Below are positions 1 through 7,828 of a stretch of DNA of 39,702 bases, piece by piece. The notes under the pieces are model-generated. The model made no database searches and was not told where the DNA came from. It was given only the letters and a program-made list of their open reading frames with translations. A program made the position numbers and the translations under genes. The first letter of the stretch is position 1. Every line of letters begins with the position of its first letter. Source of the stretch: JASFYU01 sp045046905 (GTDB taxonomy: Bacteria; Bacteroidota; Bacteroidia; Flavobacteriales; Flavobacteriaceae). The stretch lies in NCBI GenBank assembly GCA_045046905.1, contig JASFYU010000186.1, positions 1 through 39,702 of the forward strand, read 5' to 3'.

Positions 1-153
1 ACTTACATTGATAACTCCACTTGTTCTTGAGCCAATAGTGATCTATGCCTTGGCAACGATGGCAAATAACACCCTGTTGATCGCGATGTTCTTTAAAATG
101 TAATCCGCAACTCCGCTCATCGGTAAGTGTACCCCAAAAGAAAATATATCCAT
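1..153 (-). pseudogene. IS1595-family transposase, N-terminal fragment, frameshifted
   Basis: Read on the minus strand, this stretch encodes a peptide with the zinc-ribbon N-terminus of IS1595-type transposases: ERSCGLHFKEHRDQQG, then CHRC and, after HYWLKNKWSYQ, the next Cys at the window edge. The CxxC plus HYW pattern is typical of that family. The only sensible start (ATG at 151-153, giving MDIFSFG) is in a different frame. One base appears to be missing in the run of four C (plus strand) at 132-135, and restoring it would join the two frames. Either the copy is inactive or the base is a sequencing error. The rest of the gene lies outside the window. Family assignment is from recognised motifs only. 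Confidence 0.7.
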
Positions 154-671
154 ATTTAACTATCTTAATGTCAATTGAATATACGAAATAGTATTCGAAT
201 TAGGGCTGTTTACGGACATACAATAATTTATAAACACCATGGCTGTTCATTTGAGTATCTTAACTTTATTCCTGTTTTTATTTACTTTGTTGAATGTTCT
301 TAATGCCTAAGAAAAATATTTAGTGACTAATGATAGTCTTAATAGAATATCTTACAATTGAAAACTTGGGTATGAATGCAATAATAATGGCAATGTTTGA
401 CTAAAAAAGGTTGATTAAATTATTTACATTTTTTTTGATAAAATTTCAAACATTCATTTTTTGACTATCAAACTGATTTGTCATCTTTGATTTGGTCTAG
501 GTATATACAGGGTTGGAAATACTTTCTTCTAATCTGAGTTATAGAATATAATTGGGTAAAAATGATTTTGTCGATGACAATGTAAGTTACAGCGAATTTT
601 TAAATTCATTTCGGTTGACCATCCTGTATTTCATTACATTGATATACTAAACCGACCAAAATAAAACCTGA
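154..671. other. Intergenic, with a signal-peptide-like micro-ORF
   Basis: About 520 bases without a convincing gene. A 23-codon ORF at 239-310 (plus) encodes a hydrophobic peptide starting MAVHLSILTLFLFLF and ending NVLNA. It looks like a bare signal peptide, possibly the stump of a lost secreted-protein gene. The rest is AT-rich and I see no RNA gene. The promoter of the downstream three-gene unit should lie at its right end, but I see no good TTTG/TAnnTTTG pair there. Confidence 0.35.
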
Positions 672-1016
672 ATGAAATTTAAGTATGCCCTTGGAATGCT
701 TTTCCTTCTATTACAAGTAGGTTCTATTGTATATGCCCGATTTGTTCCGGAACGGTATTTTTGCTGGGCTCCGTATGATGAACATACCAACTATGCTATT
801 TCTATAAAAATAAATGGTGAGTTACTTTCAAAGCAAGACATGAAAAATAGGTACCATTACCAAGCAGTTGGTTGGGAGCCAAGAGCAATAGATAATGTTT
901 TCAATTTAATACGGCAGTATGAGACGACCAATGGAATAGATGATAATGCACAGGTACAAGTGCATTACAGTACAAATGGTCATGAAGAAAAAGTATGGAG
1001 ATTTCCAAAAAAATGA
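672..1016 (+). CDS. Small membrane-anchored hypothetical protein
   Basis: The protein has 114 residues. The N-terminal hydrophobic segment (residues 5-22) is a signal anchor or uncleaved signal peptide, and about 90 residues with many aromatic and charged side chains would lie outside the membrane. I recognise no domain. The stop codon overlaps the preferred start of the next gene as ATGA, which implies translational coupling to the polytopic membrane protein that follows. A pair with the same layout (anchored small protein followed by an overlapping multi-pass protein) occurs at 17338-15946 on the other strand. That suggests the two proteins act together, perhaps as subunits of one membrane complex; this last point is inference. 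Confidence 0.7.
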   Translation: MKFKYALGMLFLLLQVGSIVYARFVPERYFCWAPYDEHTNYAISIKINGELLSKQDMKNRYHYQAVGWEPRAIDNVFNLIRQYETTNGIDDNAQVQVHYSTNGHEEKVWRFPKK

Positions 1017-2107
1017 ACAGTCTTATATCACAACAATTCTTTCCATTGCGAGTCACGAATACCGCCATGCTACCCAATATTCTTTTATTGTGCAAGCTAG
1101 CTTTTATCATGCTTTGTTTGTATGGTTTTGTTGGAGCCATTGATAATCCTCATATTCCATTTATTAAAGTTCTTGACCAATTTCACAACATTCCAAATGT
1201 CTTTAAAGTCGTTTGCGGAGTCACGTTTGTGACAGCAGGCGTGTTATTGTTGTTTAATGTTAGGGTGAGAACTATGGCTTTTTTAATGGGAATAACAACG
1301 TTATTGGTTTTACTTTCTTCAAAACCAATATTTAGAAATCATCTGTTCATATTAGGTTGTTTTTTTCTATTGGCAGGTTTATCAGACAGGAGGTACAGTC
1401 CTTGGTTATTATATGTTCAGTTTGCACTAATATATCTTGGGGCGGTAATAAATAAAGCACCTCAAATGGATTGGTGGACCGGACAATTTATGGACAATTG
1501 GTTGCGGAATGCCCTCGAGAATCGGACTTATATTACTATTGCTTCAAGCCTGCCAGATATGATGTTTGCAAAGCTTTTGTCATGGAGTTCTATGTTCATT
1601 GAATTTGCCATAGCCCTATTAATATTAAATAAGAAAACACAAAAAATTGCAGTTTGGACTATTCTTATTTTTCATACATTACTCTATACCTTAACTATTC
1701 ATCGATTTGGTCATTTTTATGAAGATATTGTCTTAGGGTTACTCATTTTTTTAAATTGGCCTAAGGAAAAGCTATTGGTAGCGATAGACGATAACAGATT
1801 TATGAAATTAAAAAAGGTACTGGTTAACCTAAATTTTAATAAACACATAATCTGGAGTAATGATAGCCCCAAATTGGAATCTAATTGGTTTGAAATACGT
1901 ACTTCTGAAAAGGTAGCGTTTAATTGGAGCGGTATTCGCATATTTTTAATGTACAGCAGTAATTTTTATATATTTCTATTTGGGTTAGATTTTCTTAGCC
2001 GTTTTATCACTCGCTTTCTTTTTAATAATGAAATTATGCATATGACACAGGTTATCATGATCTGGGCGGTTATATTATTTTTCCTTCCGATGCTGTGGAA
2101 AAAATAA
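1013..2107 (+). CDS. Polytopic membrane protein, HTTM-like
   Basis: A multi-pass inner-membrane protein of about 364 residues with roughly eight hydrophobic segments and a short soluble stretch near residues 250-300. The arrangement (early helices, a loop with KAPQMDWWTGQFMDNWL, then FHTLLYTLTIHRFGHFYED) recalls HTTM / vitamin-K-dependent-carboxylase-like membrane proteins common in Bacteroidota, but I cannot prove membership by eye. I prefer the ATG at 1013, because it overlaps the upstream stop as ATGA and has a GGAG about 12 bases before it. An in-frame ATG at 995 would add six residues. The ATP-grasp gene follows after 17 bases, so the three probably form one operon. Confidence 0.7.
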   Translation: MNSLISQQFFPLRVTNTAMLPNILLLCKLAFIMLCLYGFVGAIDNPHIPFIKVLDQFHNIPNVFKVVCGVTFVTAGVLLLFNVRVRTMAFLMGITTLLVLLSSKPIFRNHLFILGCFFLLAGLSDRRYSPWLLYVQFALIYLGAVINKAPQMDWWTGQFMDNWLRNALENRTYITIASSLPDMMFAKLLSWSSMFIEFAIALLILNKKTQKIAVWTILIFHTLLYTLTIHRFGHFYEDIVLGLLIFLNWPKEKLLVAIDDNRFMKLKKVLVNLNFNKHIIWSNDSPKLESNWFEIRTSEKVAFNWSGIRIFLMYSSNFYIFLFGLDFLSRFITRFLFNNEIMHMTQVIMIWAVILFFLPMLWKK

Positions 2108-2124
2108 AAAACTAAAGGTTAAAA

Positions 2125-3261
2125 ATGAAAAAAAAGGATTGTATATCGATATTGATTCCCGATGGGCAAGGCTCATTAGCAATACCTGTTATCAATTGTT
2201 TAGCATCTTCAAATCAGTTCAAAATATATCTACTTTCGAATCTAAAATACACGCCAATGCGTTATTCAAGGTTTGTGAATCACTTTTCTTATTCTCCAAA
2301 AACTGAAAATGATGAAGATTGGATCAATACGATTGACAATATAGTGGAAAATCACGGTATTAATTTCATTATGCCGGTATCTGAGGGTAGTATTGGAAAA
2401 CTAATACTACACAAGAGCAAATTAAAAGCAGCAAAAAAGTTAATGCTATTACCTGAGCTTGACAACTTTAATACTGCTAATGATAAAGCACTACTGTCTC
2501 AGCATTTACATACGTATGACATTCCACATCCTAAAGGGTGCTTAGTATCAAATATGGCGGAATTGAACAAAATGGAAACATTAAATTTTCCTGTAATAAG
2601 TAAGCCTACAATAGGGTATAACGGGGGTAAGCATATCCATGTTTTTAAAAAGATGGATACTCTTAAAACCCATTTTAAAAATAGCAATTTTTTAGGAATA
2701 CACATTATTCAAGAATATATAGAAGGGTACGATATTGATTGTAGCGTATTGTGTAAAGCAGGTGAAATTTTAGCATACACCATTCAAAAAGGTATTATTA
2801 GTGACGCCTCTGATTTCACACCTTCTTATGCACATGTTTTTATTCAAGAACCCAAGTTGTTCTCCGTGGTAGAAAAGCTCATGAAAACGCTTAATTGGTC
2901 TGGTATTGCACACATTGATTTGAGATTTGACGAGAATGCACAACAATTCAAAGTTATTGAGATTAATCCTAGGTTTTGGTTGTCGCTTGAGGCGTCGTTA
3001 CATGCTGGTTTCAATTTTCCAGAATTATCTCATAAGTTGAGTATAGGGCAAACTTTGATAACGCCAGAATTTAATGAATGTAGCTATTGGAGTCTAAAAG
3101 GTTTAAAATTAAAACAAGAAAAGAACGTTCTATTTAGGTGGAAATTTTTGAAAAAACATACCGGTTTAAAATTTTTCACCAAAGACCCTGTTCCAATAAT
3201 TTACAGGTTTTTTGCCCTAAGATTCGGGAAAAGAGAATCAGTACATGACTTCTCTAACTGA
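2125..3261 (+). CDS. ATP-grasp family carboxylate-amine ligase-like protein
   Basis: The protein has 378 residues and the fold order of ATP-grasp enzymes: an N-terminal Rossmann-like part (about 1-110), a central ATP-binding part (lysine region FPVISKPTIGYNGGK near 150, then IIQEYIEGYDIDCSVL near 195), and the metal-binding motif IEINPRFW near 285. Family members ligate an acid to an amine, thiol or similar group using ATP and Mg. Substrate cannot be told from sequence. The gene lies directly behind the coupled pair at 672-2107, so it may make or tailor something that the membrane proteins handle. The C-terminal 60 residues are basic and family-variable. Confidence 0.85.
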   Translation: MKKKDCISILIPDGQGSLAIPVINCLASSNQFKIYLLSNLKYTPMRYSRFVNHFSYSPKTENDEDWINTIDNIVENHGINFIMPVSEGSIGKLILHKSKLKAAKKLMLLPELDNFNTANDKALLSQHLHTYDIPHPKGCLVSNMAELNKMETLNFPVISKPTIGYNGGKHIHVFKKMDTLKTHFKNSNFLGIHIIQEYIEGYDIDCSVLCKAGEILAYTIQKGIISDASDFTPSYAHVFIQEPKLFSVVEKLMKTLNWSGIAHIDLRFDENAQQFKVIEINPRFWLSLEASLHAGFNFPELSHKLSIGQTLITPEFNECSYWSLKGLKLKQEKNVLFRWKFLKKHTGLKFFTKDPVPIIYRFFALRFGKRESVHDFSN

Positions 3262-4137
3262 TTGCTGTATTATGGGTAATATTATTCAGTACATAATAGA
3301 GTTTTGGTGATGAATATTTCACAGAAGTCATCGAAAAAAAAAGATTAATTGATATTCTATATATAACAAGACATAGAATTTTATTTTTACTCACATATTC
3401 AATTATTTGCAGAAACTACAAATGTGTTCGTGAATCTCCTAAATAGTCGATTTCTTAAAATTTATCTTCTTGTGGCAATCCACGAGAATCGCTTAAAAAT
3501 TTTTATTATGTACATTTTATCGAATACGCGATTTTTAATAAGAGCAAAAAGGTTAGCTTTTATTTAGGCGTTGGCAAGCGGCTGGAAGTTGTGGTTTAAA
3601 AATAATTGCATTAGCAATTTTGTTTTAAGCAAACAATCGAGCGTTTGGCTGCGGCTATTTTACATAACGGCAAATTATAGATACAAATGTTTTATAAACA
3701 CTGCGAAGCATACCGCTTATTAGTTTAATGACCAAAGTTCCAATTAATCTTATGAAAACGAATGGTTCTGGGATATTTGACATAATACTACATTATAGCT
3801 ATCATTTGGAAGCATGATGGAATTTCGCCAGCGCTACATCTTTCTTGATTATTGCTTCAGCCTTTGGCTTAACCAATAATACAAAATGTACTATGATGTC
3901 TTGCGTTATGACACTTTGCTTGGGTAAAGCAAAGCAATTGGCACTTCAGTTGCCGTAAATTTTTCTTCTAAAATTCTTCTTCAACAAGGGTAATGGAAGA
4001 CTTATTAACTGACCGACGGTAGGAGGGAGGGCAATGTGTGTGGAATGGATTATTGTAAATATAAGGGTGAAATAGTGGAATTATCTTGAATATAATCGCT
4101 ATATTACACCAATAGTATGATGATTTAAACATATTTT
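3262..4137. other. Long intergenic region with palindromic patch
   Basis: There are 876 bases with no convincing coding sequence on either strand. A structured patch lies at about 3560-3675. The perfect hairpin AATTGC-ATTA-GCAATT (3604-3619) sits between two similar direct copies, GGCGTTGGCAAGCGGCTGG (3568-3586) and GAGCGTTTGGCTGCGGCTA (3639-3657). The right end contains the likely control region of the ParDE pair. The rest may be decayed DNA. Confidence 0.4.
4089..4105 (+). promoter_or_regulatory. Possible operator of the toxin-antitoxin pair
   Basis: A perfect inverted repeat AATATA-ATCGC-TATATT lies 32 bases before the antitoxin start. ParD-type antitoxins usually bind palindromes in their own promoter, so this is a reasonable autoregulatory site. 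The repeat is AT-rich and short, so chance is possible. Confidence 0.35.
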
Positions 4138-4395
4138 ATGGCAACAATACGTAAAACGGTAACCTTTACCGAACAGCAAGACAAATGGATAAAAGCACAA
4201 ATCAAAGCTGGAGAATTTACTAATGATAGCGAATATTTACGAAATCTTGTTCGGCGAGACCAAGCTAACAATGCTAGATTTCATACATTAAAAAGTAAAC
4301 TTGTTGAAGGGCTTGAAAGTGGAGTTGGCACTAAGTCGTTACCGGATATCATGAAAGAAGTTGAAGCACGCATGCGAGAAGATGGGCGTCTATAA
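4138..4395 (+). CDS. parD: ParD-type antitoxin (ribbon-helix-helix)
   Basis: The protein has 85 residues. The first 45 (MATIRKTVTFTEQQDKWIKAQIKAGEFTNDSEYLRNLVRRD) fit the ribbon-helix-helix DNA-binding domain of ParD/CopG antitoxins: a beta strand with alternating residues, then two helices around the N-D-S-E-Y turn. The C-terminal half is charged and helical, as expected for the part that wraps the toxin. The next gene starts inside this one (14-base overlap) and is ParE-like, the classic antitoxin-first order. Expected role: neutralise the toxin and repress the operon. Confidence 0.88.
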   Translation: MATIRKTVTFTEQQDKWIKAQIKAGEFTNDSEYLRNLVRRDQANNARFHTLKSKLVEGLESGVGTKSLPDIMKEVEARMREDGRL

Positions 4396-4681
4396 ACTCT
4401 CCAGAAAAGCCGAAATTGATTTAGGAGAGATGTACGAATTTGGGGTATACAAATTTGGACTGCTACAGGCACAAAAGTATTTCTTAGGAATGCACGATGT
4501 GTTTCAAGTGCTTGGTGAAAATCCTAACTTAGGGAGAGATGCATCTGAATTTATTGAAAATTTGAAAAGGTTCACTTACGAAGCTCACACCATATTCTAT
4601 CTTCAAGCGGCTAATGGATTATTTATTGTTCGTGTATTAAGCCAACGTATAGATTATGAGAGCAATCTGAATGTAGTCTAG
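4382..4681 (+). CDS. parE: ParE/RelE-superfamily toxin
   Basis: The protein has 99 residues from the ATG at 4382 (MGVYKLSRKAEIDLGEMYEFG). An in-frame ATG at 4361 would add seven poorly conserved residues. The N-terminal helix pair with KAEIDLGEMYEFGVYKFG, the G-E-N-P-N-L-G-R loop and the ending with HTIFY and VRVLSQRIDYE match the ParE plasmid-stabilisation toxin pattern. ParE proteins poison DNA gyrase, whereas some relatives act on mRNA; which applies here cannot be read off. Codon use and AT content look like the neighbourhood. Confidence 0.87.
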   Translation: MGVYKLSRKAEIDLGEMYEFGVYKFGLLQAQKYFLGMHDVFQVLGENPNLGRDASEFIENLKRFTYEAHTIFYLQAANGLFIVRVLSQRIDYESNLNVV

Positions 4682-4880
4682 GAATTCACTTAAATTAGAA
4701 ATAACTTATCGCAATCTGATATAACGTCAGATTATAGAACATTTTTGTACTATAATTTATATTATGTAAAATAGAGTATACTGTAAATCCCATATTATCA
4801 CCCAATTAATTAAACATCCCATAATTTATACCTTTTATCGAAAAAAGAAAGTAATTCACAAGCCCCTCTATTTCTTACCG

Positions 4881-4888
4881 TACATTTG
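4881..4888 (+). promoter_or_regulatory. Bacteroidota-type -7 box (TACATTTG)
   Basis: TACATTTG fits the TAnnTTTG -7 consensus used by the Bacteroidota primary sigma factor and lies 35 bases before the lipoprotein start at 4924. No good TTTG -33 box is present at the usual spacing; only TTCACA lies nearby. The call is therefore tentative. Confidence 0.4.
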
Positions 4889-4923
4889 TGTAAGAATACT
4901 AACCGTAAATAAAACAATAGAAT

Positions 4924-5367
4924 ATGAGAAGTTCCCTTTACACTGTAGTTTTGCTTGCTTTTTTGATTTTTTCAAGTTGTAAAAAAGATGATGTCGATAC
5001 TGTAATACTTAGAAGTACCGAATATCAATTAAGTAATGTCGGAGGTTCTGGCGTTACTGGTACTGCTACCTTTACTGAGGATAGTAATGGTACTACCGAG
5101 GTACTTATTGAACTAGAAGGTTCATCAACAGCCGAGAATCCTGCTTTTATACGTTTTAATAGTGCTTCTGAAGGAGGTAGTATTGCCCTTACACTAAAAT
5201 CATGTGAATGTTCTGTAAGTCATACTGTTGTTTCAAAATTAGATGACGGTACAACCATTTCCTATGATGGTTTGTTAAAACTAGACGGTCATGTTAGTAT
5301 TCATGGCGGAGAAAACAATTCAGAAATCATAGTTTCGGTAACTAATATTGGTGCGAACGCTAATTAA
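4924..5367 (+). CDS. Small secreted lipoprotein, unknown function
   Basis: The protein has 147 residues. The signal peptide ends in the lipobox LIFSSC (Cys 19), followed by KKDD, so it should be a lipoprotein. The remainder is rich in Thr, Ser and Gly and predicts mostly beta strands, with a central CEC pair near 97-99. The repeated pattern of alternating hydrophobic residues resembles small beta-sandwich domains such as CHRD-like domains, but no diagnostic motif is visible. It is monocistronic, with its own -7 box and a strong terminator right behind it. Confidence 0.75.
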   Translation: MRSSLYTVVLLAFLIFSSCKKDDVDTVILRSTEYQLSNVGGSGVTGTATFTEDSNGTTEVLIELEGSSTAENPAFIRFNSASEGGSIALTLKSCECSVSHTVVSKLDDGTTISYDGLLKLDGHVSIHGGENNSEIIVSVTNIGANAN

Positions 5368-5389
5368 GCGAAATCTAAAATTTTAAAAG

Positions 5390-5423
5390 AAAACCCTGTC
5401 CATATTGACGGGGTTTTCTTTTT
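5390..5423 (+). terminator. Rho-independent terminator
   Basis: The arm AAAACCCTGTC pairs with GACGGGGTTTT over a six-base loop (CATATT) with one G-U pair, and a T-run follows (CTTTTT). It lies 22 bases after the stop of the lipoprotein gene and ends that transcript. Confidence 0.9.
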
Positions 5424-5845
5424 GACTCAGTTCTCTATTCCACTCTAATCAATAGGTTTTATATATCTATCGTTTCTCTACTATACAGTCTCCTGTTTTT
5501 AAATTGGTATCGAACATATAATAGCCTATAGGGTCAATACTAAAATGGCCGGCAGTAAAATGGAGAGTACATTTTTTTTATCAAGATATATTCTTTTTTA
5601 AATACAATTATTTATCGGTTATATTTTAGCATGTACACGCTAATTAACTCGATTTTAACTTGCTGATATTTAGGTATTATAGTGTGTTTTTATCTTCTTA
5701 AAGGGGGTTTGAAATTCAAAGAAGTATCCGCTTAGGATGCAAATTCATTTTATGGAAACTTCTTAAAGGCACCGTCTTTTCAGCTATTTTTTTGTAAATT
5801 AATTGGAAATATGCAGTAAGCCTTAACAAAAACAAAATAAATTAG
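5424..5845. other. Intergenic, possible gene remnant on the minus strand
   Basis: No complete gene is present. On the minus strand, from about 5571 down to a stop at 5467-5469, one frame reads LHFTAGHFSIDPIGYYMF then DTNLKTGDCIVEKR. It looks protein-like but has no start, so it may be the tail of a lost gene. The right part should hold the promoter for the hibernation factor, but no clear box is visible. Confidence 0.3.
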
Positions 5846-6148
5846 ATGGATGTCAACTTTGAGTATCATGATGTAAAAGCCAGCGAACGATTAGAATCAC
5901 TAGCCATAACCAAAATAAACAAACTATGGGATAAATTTGATTTTATCATTCGTGCGGATGTGTTTTTTAAAACAGAAAACACCTCGGACCACCAAAAGGG
6001 AAAAATTTGTAATATACGCTTGAGTCTACCTGGGCCTCGTCTTTTTTCTGAGGCTAACCATGCTTCCTTTGAAGCATCGATTTCAGAGGCTTGCGAAGAC
6101 GTTGAAATTCAACTTAGAAAGCGAAAAGCCAAAATGAAAGCGTATTAA
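5846..6148 (+). CDS. hpf: Ribosome hibernation promoting factor, short form
   Basis: The protein has 100 residues and matches the HPF/RaiA beta-alpha-beta-beta-beta-alpha domain: MDVNFEYHDVKASERLESLAITKINKL, then DVFFK, the strand KICNIRLSLPG, and the final helix FEASISEACEDVEIQLRKRKAKM. Such proteins bind the 30S decoding region in stationary phase and stop translation. It lacks the C-terminal domain of long HPF, so it is the short form. The last base of its stop codon is also the first base of an 18-bp sequence identical to the ends of the MITE at 26549-26810, so an element appears to have landed or remained exactly at the gene end. Confidence 0.9.
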   Translation: MDVNFEYHDVKASERLESLAITKINKLWDKFDFIIRADVFFKTENTSDHQKGKICNIRLSLPGPRLFSEANHASFEASISEACEDVEIQLRKRKAKMKAY

Positions 6149-6171
6149 CCTGAGTTCGACCTAAGATTTGA
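6148..6171 (+). repeat. Solo MITE end
   Basis: ACCTGAGTTCGACCTAAG followed by ATTTG. It is identical over 18 bases to both ends of the element at 26549-26810, and it matches the right end of that element over 22 bases (ATTT rather than GTTT after the 18-bp core). No partner end lies within the next kilobase. It is either a remnant left after deletion or a sequence that such elements share for another reason. Confidence 0.75.
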
Positions 6172-6193
6172 TATGATTTATGGGCGTCCTAGT

Positions 6194-6526
6194 TTATTCT
6201 TCGACGCCTTCAAATTTTGCTTCGGCAATGACCTTGGCCAATCTGTTTGAAAAAGGACTCAGTCGTAGGTCCTTGAGCAGTTTACGACGTTTACGCTTAG
6301 AAATATGCAAGCTGTCTAAAAGCTCCTTAGTACGGCTCGTTTCAGCGATTCTACCCTTTTTTAATTGGATACGGTCTTCCATAGAAACTACAAAATTAGG
6401 CTCAAAGCGTTCTATTAGTGTATATTTTTGAACTTTTATTTCGGTGTTTTGCGCTGATAGTTGGGTACCGTACAAAAAGCCAATGCCCAGACCCAATGTC
6501 CAAATTCTTATGGAGTGTATTTTCAT
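6194..6526 (-). CDS. Small secreted protein, paralog of 6812-7144
   Basis: The protein has 110 residues from the ATG at 6524-6526. A longer reading from 6568 would run through the promoter and is rejected. It has a signal peptide (MKIHSIRIWTLGLGIGFLYGTQLSAQ, probably cut after AQ). The mature part is very basic, with ERFEPNFVVSMEDR, then a helical stretch LLDSLHISKRKRRKLLKDL and an acidic tail. The same three blocks appear in the neighbouring gene (FEPDFLISVTERR, LLDTMDISARRRRKLLKNL, FENLED), so they are duplicates. I do not recognise the family. The Arg/Lys-rich helix may bind a nucleic acid, lipid A or acidic polymer; this is a guess. Confidence 0.75.
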   Translation of the reverse strand: MKIHSIRIWTLGLGIGFLYGTQLSAQNTEIKVQKYTLIERFEPNFVVSMEDRIQLKKGRIAETSRTKELLDSLHISKRKRRKLLKDLRLSPFSNRLAKVIAEAKFEGVEE

Positions 6527-6543
6527 AGTATAATGTCTCGTAA

Positions 6544-6574
6544 CCAATGTAAAAAAAAATGGGGACACGACAAA
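6544..6574 (-). promoter_or_regulatory. Promoter of the 6194-6526 gene
   Basis: On the minus strand a TTTG (6571-6574) is followed after exactly 19 bases by TACATTGG (6544-6551). This is one base off the TTTG-N19-TAnnTTTG Bacteroidota promoter. The -7 box lies 17 bases before the ATG, so the leader would be very short. Confidence 0.6.
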
Positions 6575-6811
6575 AATCTAAGGTATTTCTCTCCAATCAC
6601 CTTATTTTTAAACCCTTGGTCGTTGAACTAATTGATTTGAGATACCCAAAAAGTCATAGCTCGAAACAATAAATCTTTTTATACTCTTAAAGTGCTTAAA
6701 GAAAATTACTTGATACCAAGTTTGTCAGTCGGCAAACTGTTTAAAAATTCACTAGTGTGAATAGAGTTTTGTTTGTGAACTAATCGGAAGACAGGTTTCA
6801 GTACAGTAATA

Positions 6812-7144
6812 TTAATCTTCAAGGTTTTCAAAGCTAGTATCGGTCACCAATACTTTTGACGGGTCTTTGAACCGGGTAGTTTTAAGAAGGTTTTTTAATA
6901 ATTTTCTACGCCTGCGAGCAGAGATATCCATGGTATCCAACAGCTTTTTTTTACGTTGTAGTTCTTCACGGCGTTCTGTGACAGAAATTAAAAAATCGGG
7001 CTCGAATTTAAATAGTATAGGGCCTTCCTCCTCCTCTTTATCTTTAGGGTTGATTTCTTTCTGCGAAATATCTTGTGCGGTCATTTTAAGAGAGCTCAAG
7101 ACGAGTGCATATAAAAAGAAGAGTACAAAAGATAACTTTTTCAT
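6812..7144 (-). CDS. Small secreted protein, paralog of 6194-6526
   Basis: The protein has 110 residues. A signal peptide (MKKLSFVLFFLYALVLSSLKMTAQ) is followed by an acidic linker (KEINPKDKEEEEGP), then FKFEPDFLISVTERREELQRKKK, the basic helix DTMDISARRRRKLLKNLL and an acidic end FENLED. It has the same length and block order as the gene at 6194-6526, on the same strand 285 bases away. The acidic linker is absent from the paralog. Function unknown. A tandem duplication that kept the basic helix suggests that helix matters. Confidence 0.78.
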   Translation of the reverse strand: MKKLSFVLFFLYALVLSSLKMTAQDISQKEINPKDKEEEEGPILFKFEPDFLISVTERREELQRKKKLLDTMDISARRRRKLLKNLLKTTRFKDPSKVLVTDTSFENLED

Positions 7145-7242
7145 AGGGTATGTAGTGGTCTCGTATAAATATAGTATTTTTTGAAAGTGGAGTATAATTT
7201 TTAGGATAAAATGATTTATTTTATAGATTAACCAGTATCGAT

Positions 7243-7250
7243 TAACTTTG
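7243..7250 (+). promoter_or_regulatory. -7 box (TAACTTTG) of the YceI-like gene
   Basis: A perfect TAnnTTTG box lies 25 bases before the start at 7275. At 19 bases upstream there is TTTA (7220-7223), three of four bases of the -33 element. Confidence 0.5.
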
Positions 7251-7274
7251 TAACAATATCTCTACTTTTTATCC

Positions 7275-7781
7275 ATGAAAAATATACTGCTCCTTTTGTT
7301 TATTATTCTTTGCGATGGTATTTATGCACAACACAAGCTCGACATAGTTTCAGCCGAAATATCATTTACTTTTGTGTCGAATGGTGTTGTTGGAACCTTA
7401 ACTGGTTTCAGCTCCTCCTCTACTCTGGATCTGGCGAATTTGGAAACTTCTGAACTCATGGGTTCGGTGGTCGTAAAAACTATAAAAACAGGTAATTTTC
7501 TTCGAGATTGGTCTCTTAAAGGCGGTAAATATTTTAATGCCGATACGTATCCGAAAATAACTTTCGAAAGCTCCTCAATCGAGAAAACGAACAATGGAAT
7601 ACGGCTAATCGGACAATTGACCATTAAAGATACTAGTAAGCAGATTGACATTACCTTCATAAAAATGAAAAATAAACTTATAGGTACCCTCAGCCTATTC
7701 TCTTCAGACTATGGTATTCATATTAAAAAAAAGCGAGCGGACAATAAGGTTAATGTGCATATGGTCTTAGCGCTAGAATAA
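7275..7781 (+). CDS. YceI-like periplasmic lipid-binding protein
   Basis: The protein has 168 residues. The signal peptide MKNILLLLFIILCDGIYAQ is followed by a lipocalin-like beta barrel of the YceI type: DIVSAEISFTFVSNGVVGTLTGF, the strand region LETSELMGSVVVKTIKTGN, then the hallmark FNADTYPKITFESSSIEK and GQLTIKDTSKQIDITF. YceI proteins bind isoprenoid or other lipophilic ligands in the periplasm, and some are stress-induced. It converges with the biosynthetic cluster ending at 7829. A link to lipid-like products made there is possible but unproven. Confidence 0.85.
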   Translation: MKNILLLLFIILCDGIYAQHKLDIVSAEISFTFVSNGVVGTLTGFSSSSTLDLANLETSELMGSVVVKTIKTGNFLRDWSLKGGKYFNADTYPKITFESSSIEKTNNGIRLIGQLTIKDTSKQIDITFIKMKNKLIGTLSLFSSDYGIHIKKKRADNKVNVHMVLALE

Positions 7782-7828
7782 GCAAATACTATTTGATCTT
7801 AGAAGAGTAGGCTAAATAATTAGGAGAC

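Noticed and set aside
3560..3680. attC-type integron recombination site
   Set aside because: The GTTRRRY/RYYYAAC core sites are not matched on either strand and no integrase gene or second site is present.
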